Source: CAG-390 sp045633005
Lineage (GTDB): Bacteria; Bacillota; Clostridia; Oscillospirales; CAG-272
DNA: 64,000 nucleotides
Assembly (NCBI GenBank): GCA_045633005.1
Contig: JAZQXT010000080.1
Coordinates: 1-64,000 of the forward strand
Reading direction: 5' to 3'
The notes under the pieces were generated by a model. The model saw nothing but the letters and a program-made list of their open reading frames with translations, had not been told where the DNA came from and ran no database searches. The position numbers were made by a program, and so were the translations under genes. This document shows, one piece after another, positions 33,314 to 41,803 of this stretch; within the stretch, counting starts at the first letter, position 1; every line of letters starts with the position of its first letter.

Positions 33314-33915
33314 TTTTCCACCCCTTTCCTTGCGAAGATCATCGTGCAAATACAAAGCGTAGCAAACGCTATCGCCGCAATAGCCGACGGCACGGGGCGG
33401 TCGTAGGCGCCCGACGCAGTTAAACGCAAAAGCTCGGAAAAGCTAAGCAACAACACAAAAACGTTATACGGCTTTATCGCTTTTATAAAACCGAAATCAA
33501 GATCGGGAATAATGGCGTGCTTCAAATTAAAATACACGCAGAAAACGGCGGGGATCCAAACGAGAGCATACATGACCTTCGTCGCCGTTGCCACATCCCC
33601 CGCTACGGCATTGGGAATATACAAAAGCGCAGCTGCCACGGGCGCTAACAGAGAAACGCGCCTCGCTCGTCGAGTTTTTGGCGATCCGTCATCAACGATC
33701 CCATCAAGCTGTGCGTAGCTTGCCGTAAGGATAAAGAGAAAAAAGCCGATACGACCAAGATACGCCGGAGTAAAGCCCTCCGCAACGTCTTTGCCGCTGA
33801 GTGTTTGACACAAGTGATAAATACTTCCAAGCGCGTGGCTCGCCATTGCCATAGTAATACTTTGCACGCAAAGCGGCTTCCCTTTTTTAAAAAAATGCTT
33901 CAGCCCATAAATCAA
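33301..33915 (-). CDS. Polytopic membrane protein upstream of the PrsW-type protease
   Basis: About 204 residues from the TTG at 33915, with six or so hydrophobic segments; no family recognised. In frame, the upstream codons to 33984 encode a further hydrophobic helix (VCLWIAELVPLIATLISL). GGGAGG sits nine bases before an ATC codon at 33982-33984, but no ATG, GTG or TTG is available there. The true start is therefore uncertain: an unusual ATC start, a base error, or the TTG. It is coupled to the PrsW-type gene, so it may be a partner or substrate. Confidence 0.6.
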   Translation of the reverse strand: MIYGLKHFFKKGKPLCVQSITMAMASHALGSIYHLCQTLSGKDVAEGFTPAYLGRIGFFLFILTASYAQLDGIVDDGSPKTRRARRVSLLAPVAAALLYIPNAVAGDVATATKVMYALVWIPAVFCVYFNLKHAIIPDLDFGFIKAIKPYNVFVLLLSFSELLRLTASGAYDRPVPSAIAAIAFATLCICTMIFARKGVEKWTI

Positions 33916-34025
33916 AGAAATCAGCGTTGCAATTAAGGGAACAAGCTCCGCGATCCACAGGCATACAAGTTCAACGTATTCGATTTTACCGCACCTCCCA
34001 TCATACGACGCTGTAGAAATGCTTT

Positions 34026-34061
34026 ATTATATCAAAGACAGGGTTACAAAAGTGTTACAAA
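34026..34061 (-). promoter_or_regulatory. Promoter A with TTTGTAAC direct repeats
   Basis: Minus strand TTTGTAAC occurs at 34054-34061 and 34043-34050 (11-base period). It is followed after 11 bases by TATAAT (34026-34031). No -35 hexamer is present where one would sit, so an activator of the OmpR/PhoB kind is likely. The same arrangement recurs at 35689-35724. Confidence 0.65.
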
Positions 34062-34082
34062 TCCCACGAAAAAGCAAAAATT

Positions 34083-34113
34083 AAAAAAGGTGCAGATTTT
34101 TCTGCACCTTTTT
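34083..34113. terminator. Terminator of the beta-helix surface protein gene
   Basis: AAAAAAGGTGCAGA, loop of T residues, TCTGCACCTTTTT. On the minus strand it lies nine bases past the stop. Confidence 0.9.
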
Positions 34114-34121
34114 GTGGGGAA

Positions 34122-35642
34122 TTATTCTTCGTCTTTGTTTTCCGATACAGCGTTTACTGCCACGGGAACTGCTTTTTTCTTATTGTAAGCAATAGTCATG
34201 CAGATCGAAACGGCAGAAGCAACGAGTGCGAGGATCGCAACGATCATAGTCAGCGAGCCTTCACCGAAGATGGAGCCTACGCCGCTTGATGCATCGGTGT
34301 CAACAAACTGCGCCGCGCCCTTGTTATTAAAGGTTGCGTCGCCGAACTCGCAATCAATGAAGCTCAGACCCGCATTGGAAATATTGAAAAAGAAAGTATC
34401 CTTAAGGTTCAGCATAGGCTCGCTGTAGCTAAACTTACAGTTCGTAAACGCGCTAGTAACCCCACCTGCGCAGTTTCCATAAAAAGCAAAGGATCTATTT
34501 TTGGAAAAGTCCGAGTCGCTTGCGCTCAATATCGTAGCTTCAGACTCTATCAAATATACCTGATCATTATCGGCAAAGGTGCACTTTTCCATAGTAAGGT
34601 GTCCGGCTTTGGAATTGATCACACAAGTATATTTAAGCGTATTATGACTGACGTAGGTTTCTTGTGCATAGCCATTCTCCAAGAAACTTGTATTTTTCAT
34701 GGTGACTTCACTACCGTTCGAGGCATCAATGATAGAAAAGGCAGCCCAGCGCGTCTCGCCGTCATTCGCACTCGTCAAGCCATTGCCGATAACCTTACAG
34801 CCGTCCATCAACAAAGTGCCGTCATCAACGAAAACAGCCGCTCCGTGCGTGCTCCGTTCGAATCCCTGATTATTCTCAAACGTTACGTACGTAAAAGCGG
34901 CGCTCGCATCCTCTATATAAACGCCTCCGCCATACACGTCGTCGTGCGATGCGTTATTGGAAACACAGCCGCCATTCATAGTAAGGCTAGCTCCATTATA
35001 TACCGCAATACCTGCGCCATCGTCGTCATCAACGTTGTTTCCGACAATATTTACGTTGTTGAGAGTCAGCTCTGAGCCGTCCTGCATATGAATTCCGCCT
35101 GCTCCGTTACAGCTCCAACCGCCGGTAATCGTGCCAATTTTCACCTCACCCGCATCCTCGTCGGGCTTGATGATCGGATCGCCGCTCTTGCCACCGTTGA
35201 TGATCACATCGGCGTTATCGTTGATACAGATAACCTCGCCGTCATATTCCCACTTTTTGAGTCCGCGATTGATGGTATGACCGTTAAGGTTGATGGTCAT
35301 TTTTACGTCGCTGGGGACGTAGATAGTGCTGTACTGAAATCCGTCGCCGCTACTGCTTCCAAACTCACCTTTTTCGTTGGCGTTCCAATCAGCAAGCAGA
35401 TCGACCGCGATGCGTTCATAGCCATTCTCATCCATATAATCGTGATCCATCGCATAATCGACAGCCTTTTCCCAGCCATCTTCGAAAGACTTGGAGCCGT
35501 CGAGAATGATAGGTGAACCGCCCTTTTTAAGCCCATAGATGCGAATAACGTCATCCGTTGAGATGGTCAAGGCTGATGCGCCTATGCAAAGCGCGGTTCC
35601 AAAAACGCAAAGGATCATAATGAATGCAACAATTTTTTTCAT
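34122..35642 (-). CDS. Surface beta-helix repeat protein with C-terminal membrane anchor
   Basis: A 506-residue exported protein. A signal peptide (1-24) is followed by about 410 residues of parallel beta-helix repeats with G-N-N, NGG and SFLENG-type turns, resembling polymorphic adhesin or pectate-lyase-like repeats. A transmembrane segment lies near 467-486, and a short Lys-rich then acidic cytoplasmic tail follows. It has no catalytic motif. Its promoter carries the same TTTGTAAC direct repeats as the PrsW-type operon downstream, so both are likely induced together. Confidence 0.75.
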   Translation of the reverse strand: MKKIVAFIMILCVFGTALCIGASALTISTDDVIRIYGLKKGGSPIILDGSKSFEDGWEKAVDYAMDHDYMDENGYERIAVDLLADWNANEKGEFGSSSGDGFQYSTIYVPSDVKMTINLNGHTINRGLKKWEYDGEVICINDNADVIINGGKSGDPIIKPDEDAGEVKIGTITGGWSCNGAGGIHMQDGSELTLNNVNIVGNNVDDDDGAGIAVYNGASLTMNGGCVSNNASHDDVYGGGVYIEDASAAFTYVTFENNQGFERSTHGAAVFVDDGTLLMDGCKVIGNGLTSANDGETRWAAFSIIDASNGSEVTMKNTSFLENGYAQETYVSHNTLKYTCVINSKAGHLTMEKCTFADNDQVYLIESEATILSASDSDFSKNRSFAFYGNCAGGVTSAFTNCKFSYSEPMLNLKDTFFFNISNAGLSFIDCEFGDATFNNKGAAQFVDTDASSGVGSIFGEGSLTMIVAILALVASAVSICMTIAYNKKKAVPVAVNAVSENKDEE

Positions 35643-35688
35643 GTCGTTGTCCTTTCTTATTTTAATTATATTTTATCGTTTCGCACTT

Positions 35689-35724
35689 ATTTTAACATAG
35701 CGGGCGTTACAAAGGCGTTACAAA
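35689..35724 (-). promoter_or_regulatory. Promoter B with TTTGTAAC direct repeats
   Basis: Minus strand TTTGTAAC at 35717-35724 and 35706-35713 (11-base period), then 11 bases, then TAAAAT (35689-35694). The spacing is identical to promoter A, which marks a shared regulator. Confidence 0.65.
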
Positions 35725-35728
35725 CTAA

Positions 35729-35751
35729 AAAACAAGGGAATCTATACTGCA
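35729..35751. repeat. 23-base segment shared with the spoVT promoter region
   Basis: AAAACAAGGGAATCTATACTG plus CA here matches 32523-32545 upstream of spoVT at 21 of 23 positions, in the same orientation. In both places it lies upstream of a minus-strand gene. A binding site or an alternative forespore -35 region is possible. Confidence 0.5.
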
Positions 35752-35754
35752 ATA

Positions 35755-35783
35755 TTTACTTTTTTAAGAAGATGTGATATAAT
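35755..35783 (+). promoter_or_regulatory. Promoter of the WD40-like gene
   Basis: TTTACT (35755-35760), 17 bases, TATAAT (35778-35783), followed by GGGGGTGAG before the ATG pair. Confidence 0.65.
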
Positions 35784-35799
35784 AAACGAAGGGGGTGAG

Positions 35800-36498
35800 A
35801 TGATGAAGAAATTTGTTGGTTTTGCGACTAACGGTGAATATTCAGTCGGTTGCACGGGACAAACGGTTTATTTATACGACAAAAGCAATAATGATATCGG
35901 AAAATTTAAAGATATTATTTACGCCTATGCTCCAATAATTTCTCCCGACGGAAAAATATTCGTCGTTAAATCGACTGTCGGTCGACTTGCGGTCTATTCG
36001 CTTGAAACGTTTTCTCTAATCAAAAAATTTCGTTTTTCAAAGGTCGACGGTGCACAGGACGACGGTTTTTGTTTTTCGCCCGACGGACGTTTTTTCATAA
36101 ATATTGAAAGACATCAAGATAGTTTGCATTCCGCCATATCCATCTATAACACATCCGATTTTTCATTGGTAAATCAACTTCTTATCGGCGAGGATATGGT
36201 GCTTAACTGTATCGAATATGACAAAACAACAAGCTCGTATTACGTTTTGGGCTTTGTTCGAGGCTATGACCGTGTTATAGATCACGGCTTTGTAGGTAAA
36301 TTTGAAAACGGTCAAATTAAGAACGTAACTGCCATTTCTAAAAATGAATATGAATTTTACAGATCATATAAGAGCTTGGAAAAATTCGGATTCACAGAAA
36401 AGAAATATGACTGTACGCATATAGATTGTGAGCTTGAAAAGCTCAAGGCAATGAACCATACTCTGGCAAAATTGTATGCATATAAAACAGCCGAGTGA
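35800..36498 (+). CDS. WD40/YncE-like beta-propeller protein, function unknown
   Basis: A 232-residue cytosolic protein with at least three propeller-blade signatures: APIISPDGKIFVVKS, DGFCFSPDGRFFINIE and similar. No signal peptide or other domain is visible. The length allows only four blades, so it may be a partial propeller or act as an oligomer. It is divergent from the beta-helix surface protein gene and monocistronic, with its own promoter and terminator. A and T content is visibly higher than in neighbours, hinting at a less conserved or acquired gene. Confidence 0.65.
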   Translation: MMKKFVGFATNGEYSVGCTGQTVYLYDKSNNDIGKFKDIIYAYAPIISPDGKIFVVKSTVGRLAVYSLETFSLIKKFRFSKVDGAQDDGFCFSPDGRFFINIERHQDSLHSAISIYNTSDFSLVNQLLIGEDMVLNCIEYDKTTSSYYVLGFVRGYDRVIDHGFVGKFENGQIKNVTAISKNEYEFYRSYKSLEKFGFTEKKYDCTHIDCELEKLKAMNHTLAKLYAYKTAE

Positions 36499-36528
36499 AG
36501 CTCGGTTTGCCGTTGGTATGCAAAAACA

Positions 36529-36555
36529 AAAAACGGAGCGGGTGCTCCGTTTTTT
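36529..36555. terminator. Terminator between the WD40-like and PHP genes
   Basis: AAACGGAGC, loop GGGT, GCTCCGTTTTTT, between convergent genes. Confidence 0.88.
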
Positions 36556-36561
36556 ACAGTT

Positions 36562-37437
36562 TTATTGTAAGTTGCGTGCGGCGAGGGTGGTATAATACTC
36601 GACGGAGACGCGAAGCTCGCCCAAGCCTATGCCGAGGGCGATATTCGGCTTATTCGCTCCGTGAAAATCGCTTCCGCCGCTTTTCAAAAGTCCAAATTCT
36701 TCGGCAAGGGCGTGAGCCGCCGCCGTCTGCTCGGCGGTGAACGTCGAGTAATCCGTTTCGATAGCCGCAAGTCCGTGCGCTTTTGCTTTCGGAAGGAAAG
36801 CACGAAGCTCGTCATAAGTGAGATTCAAAAACGGATGTGCGAGTATCGGCGCGATACCAAAGCTACAGAAATACTCAATAACGGCAAAGGCGTCGGGGCG
36901 CGGCGCGGGCTTATAAAAGCCGTGCTTCTCCGAGAGCACACCGTCAAACCCTTCGGCAATGGTAGATATATATCCGCACCTTATAAGCTCCTTGGCGAAA
37001 TGAACTCGGTTTACCGAGCCTTTCTTTCCTGCGCTGACTATGCGCTCGTAGTTTATATCGTACCCCGCCGCCTTGAGCGCTTTATAAAGCTCAAAGCTCG
37101 CTATATCTTTTTTAAGTTGGATATTCTCCAAGTATTCGTTGATCTGTCCGTATTTTTCCTCGGGAACGAAAAGTCCGACCATATGTATCTCTTTTCCTTC
37201 GTACCCCACCGACATCTCAACGCCGACTACCGCCTCAACACCGTATTCACTTGCCGCCTGTGCGAATTCCCGCGCGCCGCCTATCGTATTGTGGTCGGTG
37301 AGCGCAACGGCGGAAAGTGACAGCGCCTTTGCTTGCTTGATGATCTCGGTCGGCGTACAGCTTCCGTCGGAATACGTGGAATGCGTATGCAGATCGCAAC
37401 AGCGTGACAGCGTAATATTGCTTGTAATTTTCATCAT
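36562..37437 (-). CDS. PHP-domain phosphoesterase (RNase AM/TrpH-like)
   Basis: A 291-residue PHP enzyme. The metal motif CDLHTHSTYSDG (14-25) includes His17, His19 and Asp24; TDHN (47-50) and a late HPFLN and SGGSDFHG complete the set. Close relatives hydrolyse 3',5'-nucleoside bisphosphates or trim RNA 5' ends. It is a single gene. Two adjacent ATG codons follow GGAG very closely, so the second (37434) may be used. Confidence 0.85.
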   Translation of the reverse strand: MMKITSNITLSRCCDLHTHSTYSDGSCTPTEIIKQAKALSLSAVALTDHNTIGGAREFAQAASEYGVEAVVGVEMSVGYEGKEIHMVGLFVPEEKYGQINEYLENIQLKKDIASFELYKALKAAGYDINYERIVSAGKKGSVNRVHFAKELIRCGYISTIAEGFDGVLSEKHGFYKPAPRPDAFAVIEYFCSFGIAPILAHPFLNLTYDELRAFLPKAKAHGLAAIETDYSTFTAEQTAAAHALAEEFGLLKSGGSDFHGANKPNIALGIGLGELRVSVEYYTTLAARNLQ

Positions 37438-37548
37438 CTCCGTTTGCTATTTTATGATATTAGTATACAACTAATCGCGTTTTTTGTCAACTGCTATGTA
37501 AAAAACGAAAAATGAATGCTTAAATGGAAAAATAATTTCAAAAAGTCC

Positions 37549-37577
37549 TTGACTTTGGGGGAAATAGGTATTATAAT
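37549..37577 (+). promoter_or_regulatory. Promoter of yceD-rpmF
   Basis: TTGACT (37549-37554), 17 bases, TATAAT (37572-37577), 48 bases before the yceD ATG. Confidence 0.8.
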
Positions 37578-37624
37578 ATGTATTGTCGCTTTTTGTGCCG
37601 TCTTATTTTTTGGGAGGTTTTGTA

Positions 37625-38158
37625 ATGCTTATTGACCTGTCAGCATTATTGCGTGGCGAAGTCACGGATATAGCCCTTGACTTTGACATAACTCCCAATG
37701 AAGCGCCGTACGGCATCGAATTTACCGAGGGTGCGCATCTTACGGGGCGTATCGAGGACACGGGCGGATATATTCGCCTTAGTGCAATTGCCAAGGTTCC
37801 TTACCGCGGCGAATGCGCAAGATGCCTTGATCCCGTCACGGGCGTGCTTGAAGTGAATTTTGAACGAACCCTTGTCCCCGAAGGCGTTATGAGTGAAGAA
37901 CGTCTTGAGGAGGAGGCTGACGAGTATCTCGCCATCAGGCGCGGTATGCTCGACATTGACGAGGCGCTTTGCGAATCCGTATTTCTTGAATTTCCCCAGC
38001 GACTTCTCTGCTCACCCGATTGCGGCGGACTTTGCTCCGTTTGCGGTCGAAAGCTTGCCGCCAACGAAACGTGCGATTGCTCCCCGAAGGAGATCGATCC
38101 GCGCTGGGCAAAGCTTCGTGAGCTGCTACGGGATGACGAGAGCACGGACGAGGAATAA
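37625..38158 (+). CDS. yceD: YceD family protein (DUF177)
   Basis: A 177-residue protein linked to 23S rRNA processing or accumulation in bacteria and plants. It has the CARCLDP segment (about 66-72) and a cysteine-rich C-terminal region with CSPDCGGLCSVCGR and CDCSP that could hold zinc. The start at 37625 follows GGGAGG. Placement directly before rpmF is the conserved bacterial arrangement and supports the call. Confidence 0.88.
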   Translation: MLIDLSALLRGEVTDIALDFDITPNEAPYGIEFTEGAHLTGRIEDTGGYIRLSAIAKVPYRGECARCLDPVTGVLEVNFERTLVPEGVMSEERLEEEADEYLAIRRGMLDIDEALCESVFLEFPQRLLCSPDCGGLCSVCGRKLAANETCDCSPKEIDPRWAKLRELLRDDESTDEE

Positions 38159-38215
38159 GACCACAGCGTAAATAATTTTGTTATCAAATGATGTAAATAC
38201 AGGAGGATTGGTAAA

Positions 38216-38398
38216 ATGGCAGTACCGAAGAGAAAAACATCCAAAGCTCGCAGAGACAAGAGACGCGCAAACTGGAAGCTTGCAGTTCCCGGTCTTGTAA
38301 AGTGCCCCAACTGTTCGGCTCTCATTAAGGCTCACCACGTATGCCCCGAGTGCGGCATGTACGACGGCAAGGAAGTAGTCGCTAAGAAGGAAGCATAA
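38216..38398 (+). CDS. rpmF: 50S ribosomal protein L32
   Basis: A 60-residue ribosomal protein with the conserved start MAVPKRKTSKARRDKRR and a zinc-type ribbon CPNCSALIKAHHVCPECG. The cysteine-containing C+ form is present. It is preceded by AGGAGG and co-transcribed with yceD. Confidence 0.97.
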   Translation: MAVPKRKTSKARRDKRRANWKLAVPGLVKCPNCSALIKAHHVCPECGMYDGKEVVAKKEA

Positions 38399-38411
38399 GC
38401 TTTTCGGATGG

Positions 38412-38457
38412 AATACCGCACGTCGGCGACGCCGAGGTGCGGTATTCGTTTATTTTT
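38412..38457 (+). terminator. Terminator of rpmF
   Basis: AATACCGCAC (38412-38421) pairs with GTGCGGTATT (38437-38446). The loop carries its own stem TCGGCG/CGCCGA, and a T-rich stretch follows. Confidence 0.8.
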
Positions 38458-38477
38458 ATTTATTAGGAAGTGTTATA

Positions 38478-39668
38478 ATGAAAGAAAGATTTATTCGCTC
38501 GGCGGCGGTTATTGCAGTAGCTTGCCTTTGCATCTTCTCCCTCGCATCCTGCAGTCTTACGGACATTTTCGGCAAGGACTACCCCGACACTACGCTTGCA
38601 ACGCAAGCCTCCGACACAACAACAGCCGCACCCGAGACCACGGTAGCAAGACCCGAAAAGCCGAGCCTTATTGAGCTTGATATGGAAAAATATCTGAGCC
38701 TTGATTACAAGGGACTTTCACTCAGCGTAAAGAAGCTCCCTAAAGTCGTAACGGATGATGACGTGAATGCCGAGATCGAGGGATTGATCAAACAACTCGG
38801 CAAATACACTCTCATTACCGACCGCGCTCCCGTAGAGGGCGACACGCTTGAGATAAGCTACGTTGGCACGATAAACGGCGAGGAATTTCAGGGCGGAAAA
38901 TCCGACAAGGCAACCATACTTCTTGACAAAAAGAACAGCGGCTACATCGAAGGCTTTGCCGACGCGCTTTACGGCGCGGCGTGCGGAGACACGGTAACGG
39001 CAGAGCTTACTTTCCCCACGGATTATTACGAGCATCTCGCAGGCAAGGCGGTCACGTTTAAGATAACCATCAAGGGAATCTGCAACTTGGAGCTGACCGA
39101 CGATATCGCCAAGGAAATAAGCAAGGGCGACATAACCACCGCCGCCGATTACAGAACGCACGTAAAGGAATATCTGGAGCTTGAGATAAAGCACGCCACC
39201 ATCGACGAGGTTTACGAGGAGATGTGGGATCTTTTGATAGAAAGAGCCACCGTCACCGAGCTTTACGCACCGCTTTACGACTTCTACCACGCTGATTTTA
39301 TAAATTCCATAGTCGAGTATGCCAATTACTACGGCATCAGCTACAACGAATGCCTGAAAACGCTTGGATTTGATGAAACCAAGATAGACGAAATGGCGAA
39401 GGAAAGCGCGATCGGGGATATGATAATCTACTACATCGCCGCCAAGGAAGGAATCACCGTTACCGACGAGGATTGCAAGGAATACCTTGAGGACTACGTT
39501 GAATACTACAAGGAACAAGGTATGAACTACACCGTCGAGTCGCTTGAAAAGGAGCTTGAGGACTACTACGGCGAGGGCTACGTTTACACGCAGCTTTTGT
39601 CGGGAGACGTCATCTTTGCCGTTTTTGACAGCGCAACGCTTGTGGAAAAACCTGCGGAAACCGAATAA
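38478..39668 (+). CDS. Lipoprotein with FKBP and trigger-factor C-terminal domains
   Basis: A 396-residue surface-anchored foldase. The lipobox LASC places the lipid on Cys25, followed by a Thr-rich linker. An FKBP-type prolyl isomerase domain (about 95-205, GDTLEISYVGTINGEEFQGG) precedes a helical region (about 210-385) like the trigger factor substrate cradle. The ribosome-binding N-terminal domain of trigger factor is absent. This points to an extracytoplasmic chaperone for secreted proteins. It is monocistronic with a strong terminator. Confidence 0.82.
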   Translation: MKERFIRSAAVIAVACLCIFSLASCSLTDIFGKDYPDTTLATQASDTTTAAPETTVARPEKPSLIELDMEKYLSLDYKGLSLSVKKLPKVVTDDDVNAEIEGLIKQLGKYTLITDRAPVEGDTLEISYVGTINGEEFQGGKSDKATILLDKKNSGYIEGFADALYGAACGDTVTAELTFPTDYYEHLAGKAVTFKITIKGICNLELTDDIAKEISKGDITTAADYRTHVKEYLELEIKHATIDEVYEEMWDLLIERATVTELYAPLYDFYHADFINSIVEYANYYGISYNECLKTLGFDETKIDEMAKESAIGDMIIYYIAAKEGITVTDEDCKEYLEDYVEYYKEQGMNYTVESLEKELEDYYGEGYVYTQLLSGDVIFAVFDSATLVEKPAETE

Positions 39669-39707
39669 AAGAAAACGCTTGGCGCATCGCGCCAAGCGTT
39701 TTCTTTT
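39667..39707. terminator. Bidirectional terminator between the foldase and gap genes
   Basis: AAAAGAAAACGCTTGGCGC, loop ATC, GCGCCAAGCGTTTTCTTT: a very long perfect stem between convergent genes. Confidence 0.95.
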
Positions 39708-39715
39708 ATCTTTAC

Positions 39716-40747
39716 TTATGCAAGCTCTGCAAAGTACTTGATGGTGCGAACCATCTGGCTGGTGTAGGAGTTCTCGTTGTCGTACCAAGAAACTACCTGT
39801 ACCTGATAGGTGTCGTCATCGATCTTAGCTACCATGGTCTGAGTAGCATCGAAGAGGGAGCCGTATCTCATACCGATAACGTCGGAGGATACGATATCCT
39901 CGGTATTGTAACCGAAGGAAGCGGAGGAAGCAGCCTTCATAGCAGCGTTGATGCCCTCCTTGGTAACGTCAGCGCCCTTAACTACTGCAACGAGGATAGT
40001 GGTAGAACCGGTGCAGGTAGGAACTCTCTGAGCAGAGCCGATGAGCTTGCCGTTGAGCTCGGGGATAACGAGACCGATTGCCTTAGCAGCGCCGGTGGAG
40101 TTAGGAACGATGTTCTGTGCGCCTGCGCGAGCACGTCTGAGGTCGCCCTTTCTGTGAGGACCGTCAAGGATCATTTGGTCACCGGTGTAAGCGTGTACGG
40201 TGGTCATGATACCGCTCTGGATAGGAGCGTAATCGTTGAGAGCCTTAGCCATGGGAGCGAGGCAGTTGGTGGTGCAGGATGCAGCGGAAATGATCTGGTC
40301 ATCAGCGGTAAGGGTGTTCTCGTTTACAGAGTAAACGATGGTCTTAAGATCGTTGCCTGCGGGAGCAGAGATAACGACCTTCTTTGCGCCTGCGTTGATG
40401 TGAGCCATGGACTTCTCCTTAGAGGTGTAGAAGCCGGTGCACTCGAGAACAACGTCAACGTCAAGAGCGCCCCAAGGGCAGTTAGCAGCGTCCTTCTCAG
40501 CGTAGATCTTGATCTCCTTGCCATCAACAATGATGGAGTCCTCGGTAGCCTCAACGGTGTGAGTGTTCTCACCGATAGCGCCGCAGTAAGCACCCTGAGC
40601 GGTGTCGTACTTCAGAAGGTGAGCAAGCATCTTGGGGCTGGTGAGGTCGTTGATAGCAACAACTTCGTAACCCTCTGCGCCAAACATCTGGCGGAATGCG
40701 AGACGGCCGATACGGCCAAAACCGTTAATAGCAACTTTTACTGACAT
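39716..40747 (-). CDS. gap: Glyceraldehyde-3-phosphate dehydrogenase, type I
   Basis: A 343-residue NAD-dependent glycolytic enzyme. It has NGFGRIGR (8-15) for NAD, the catalytic SAASCTTNC with Cys158, and TTVHAYTGDQ with the partner histidine near 185. The start at 40747 follows GGAGG; the longer ORF from 40801 lies in the leader. It is separate from pgk and other glycolytic genes, which are not in this window. Codon usage is strongly biased towards few codons, as expected for high expression. Confidence 0.97.
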   Translation of the reverse strand: MSVKVAINGFGRIGRLAFRQMFGAEGYEVVAINDLTSPKMLAHLLKYDTAQGAYCGAIGENTHTVEATEDSIIVDGKEIKIYAEKDAANCPWGALDVDVVLECTGFYTSKEKSMAHINAGAKKVVISAPAGNDLKTIVYSVNENTLTADDQIISAASCTTNCLAPMAKALNDYAPIQSGIMTTVHAYTGDQMILDGPHRKGDLRRARAGAQNIVPNSTGAAKAIGLVIPELNGKLIGSAQRVPTCTGSTTILVAVVKGADVTKEGINAAMKAASSASFGYNTEDIVSSDVIGMRYGSLFDATQTMVAKIDDDTYQVQVVSWYDNENSYTSQMVRTIKYFAELA

Positions 40748-40785
40748 TTTTGGAATTCCTCCGTAAATATGATTTTTTTGGTCGG

Positions 40786-40845
40786 ACTTTTTTAAGTCCA
40801 ATTATTGCCACCATATATTTTATCCTATTTTGATGAAATATACAA
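40786..40845 (-). promoter_or_regulatory. Promoter of gap with leader hairpin
   Basis: Minus strand TTGTAT (40840-40845), 17 bases, TAAAAT (40817-40822). A small stem GGACTT-AAAA-AAGTCC (40786-40801) lies in the leader. Confidence 0.65.
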
Positions 40846-40922
40846 GGGGTTTTTGAAAAAAATATTATTTTTATTGAAATTTTCAAATATAAATATGCTT
40901 TTTGGGGGCTTATTGTTCATTT

Positions 40923-41648
40923 TTACCGCAAAAATCGGCGGCGCGTCAGAAAACGATAGCGAAAAAGCCGCCCGATACTCCCAAAACGCTTTGGCTGACG
41001 CAGCATACGCCATAGCCATTCGAGGCGCAGTTTAACAAAAAACGAAGGCGCGCGGCGTAGCTTACCCGCCCACACGTCGAGCGCTCCGCCGACTCCAATC
41101 GCCGCGCCGACGGATAATTTTTCTTTATTACGCGATATGAAAAGCTCCTGCTTGGGGAAACCCATACCAACGAGCAGAAGGTCGGGAGAGAGGGCGGCGA
41201 TTTTCCTAACGAGTGCTTCCTCGTCATCAAAAAAACCATCGGACACGCCAAGAACTTGCAGCCCCTTATACCTCTCGCAAAGGGCAAGTGCGGCGCTGTC
41301 TGCTATTCCCCGCTCTCCGCCGACGAGGTACACGCTGCCGCCCACGGCGGCAAGGCGCGACATCACCGCCTCGGCGGTGTCGATGCCCGTGACTCTTTCG
41401 GGGAGCGGAGTGCCCTGCCTTTTTGCCGCGCCGATAACGCCCGTGCCGTCGGCTAAAACGAGGCTTGCGGAATTTATCACGTCGCGCAAGGAAGCATCGT
41501 CATAACAGAAGGTAGAAATAAGGGCGTTGGGGGTAAATACGGTATACGCGGACTCACGTTTTCGCGTGGCGCGAAATATCGCATCCGCCGCCTCGGTCGC
41601 CGTGACCGCGTCAAAGCCTATACCGAGCACGTTTATCTTTTTGCTCAT
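40923..41648 (-). CDS. WecG/TagA/CpsF-family glycosyltransferase
   Basis: A 241-residue GT26 enzyme adding a sugar (ManNAc in characterised cases) to undecaprenyl-linked GlcNAc for wall teichoic acid or other surface polymers. It has TPNALIST, LADGTGVI, VYLVGG, GMGFPKQE and a C-terminal basic amphipathic tail (LRLEWLWRMLRQPKRF) that docks to the membrane. The start at 41648 follows GGAGAGGGCG. It is a lone gene; the matching polymer operon is elsewhere. Confidence 0.88.
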   Translation of the reverse strand: MSKKINVLGIGFDAVTATEAADAIFRATRKRESAYTVFTPNALISTFCYDDASLRDVINSASLVLADGTGVIGAAKRQGTPLPERVTGIDTAEAVMSRLAAVGGSVYLVGGERGIADSAALALCERYKGLQVLGVSDGFFDDEEALVRKIAALSPDLLLVGMGFPKQELFISRNKEKLSVGAAIGVGGALDVWAGKLRRAPSFFVKLRLEWLWRMLRQPKRFGSIGRLFRYRFLTRRRFLR

Positions 41649-41735
41649 ATCGCCCTCTCCCTTCCGAATTTTTAATAAGTATATCATATTTTTAAAAAAT
41701 AGGCAAGTTTTTTGCCTCAAAAGTTACGCTTTATC

Positions 41736-41764
41736 TTGACACGGGCGATTTGTTGATTTATAAT
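41736..41764 (+). promoter_or_regulatory. Promoter of proS
   Basis: TTGACA (41736-41741), 17 bases, TATAAT (41759-41764). The leader of about 32 bases is too short for a T-box. Confidence 0.9.
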
Positions 41765-41803
41765 ATAATGTGATTTATTATGTTCTGAAAGGACGAAATT
41801 TTC

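Noticed and set aside
41765..41803. T-box before proS
   Set aside because: The leader is only about 32 bases and has no conserved T-box sequence.
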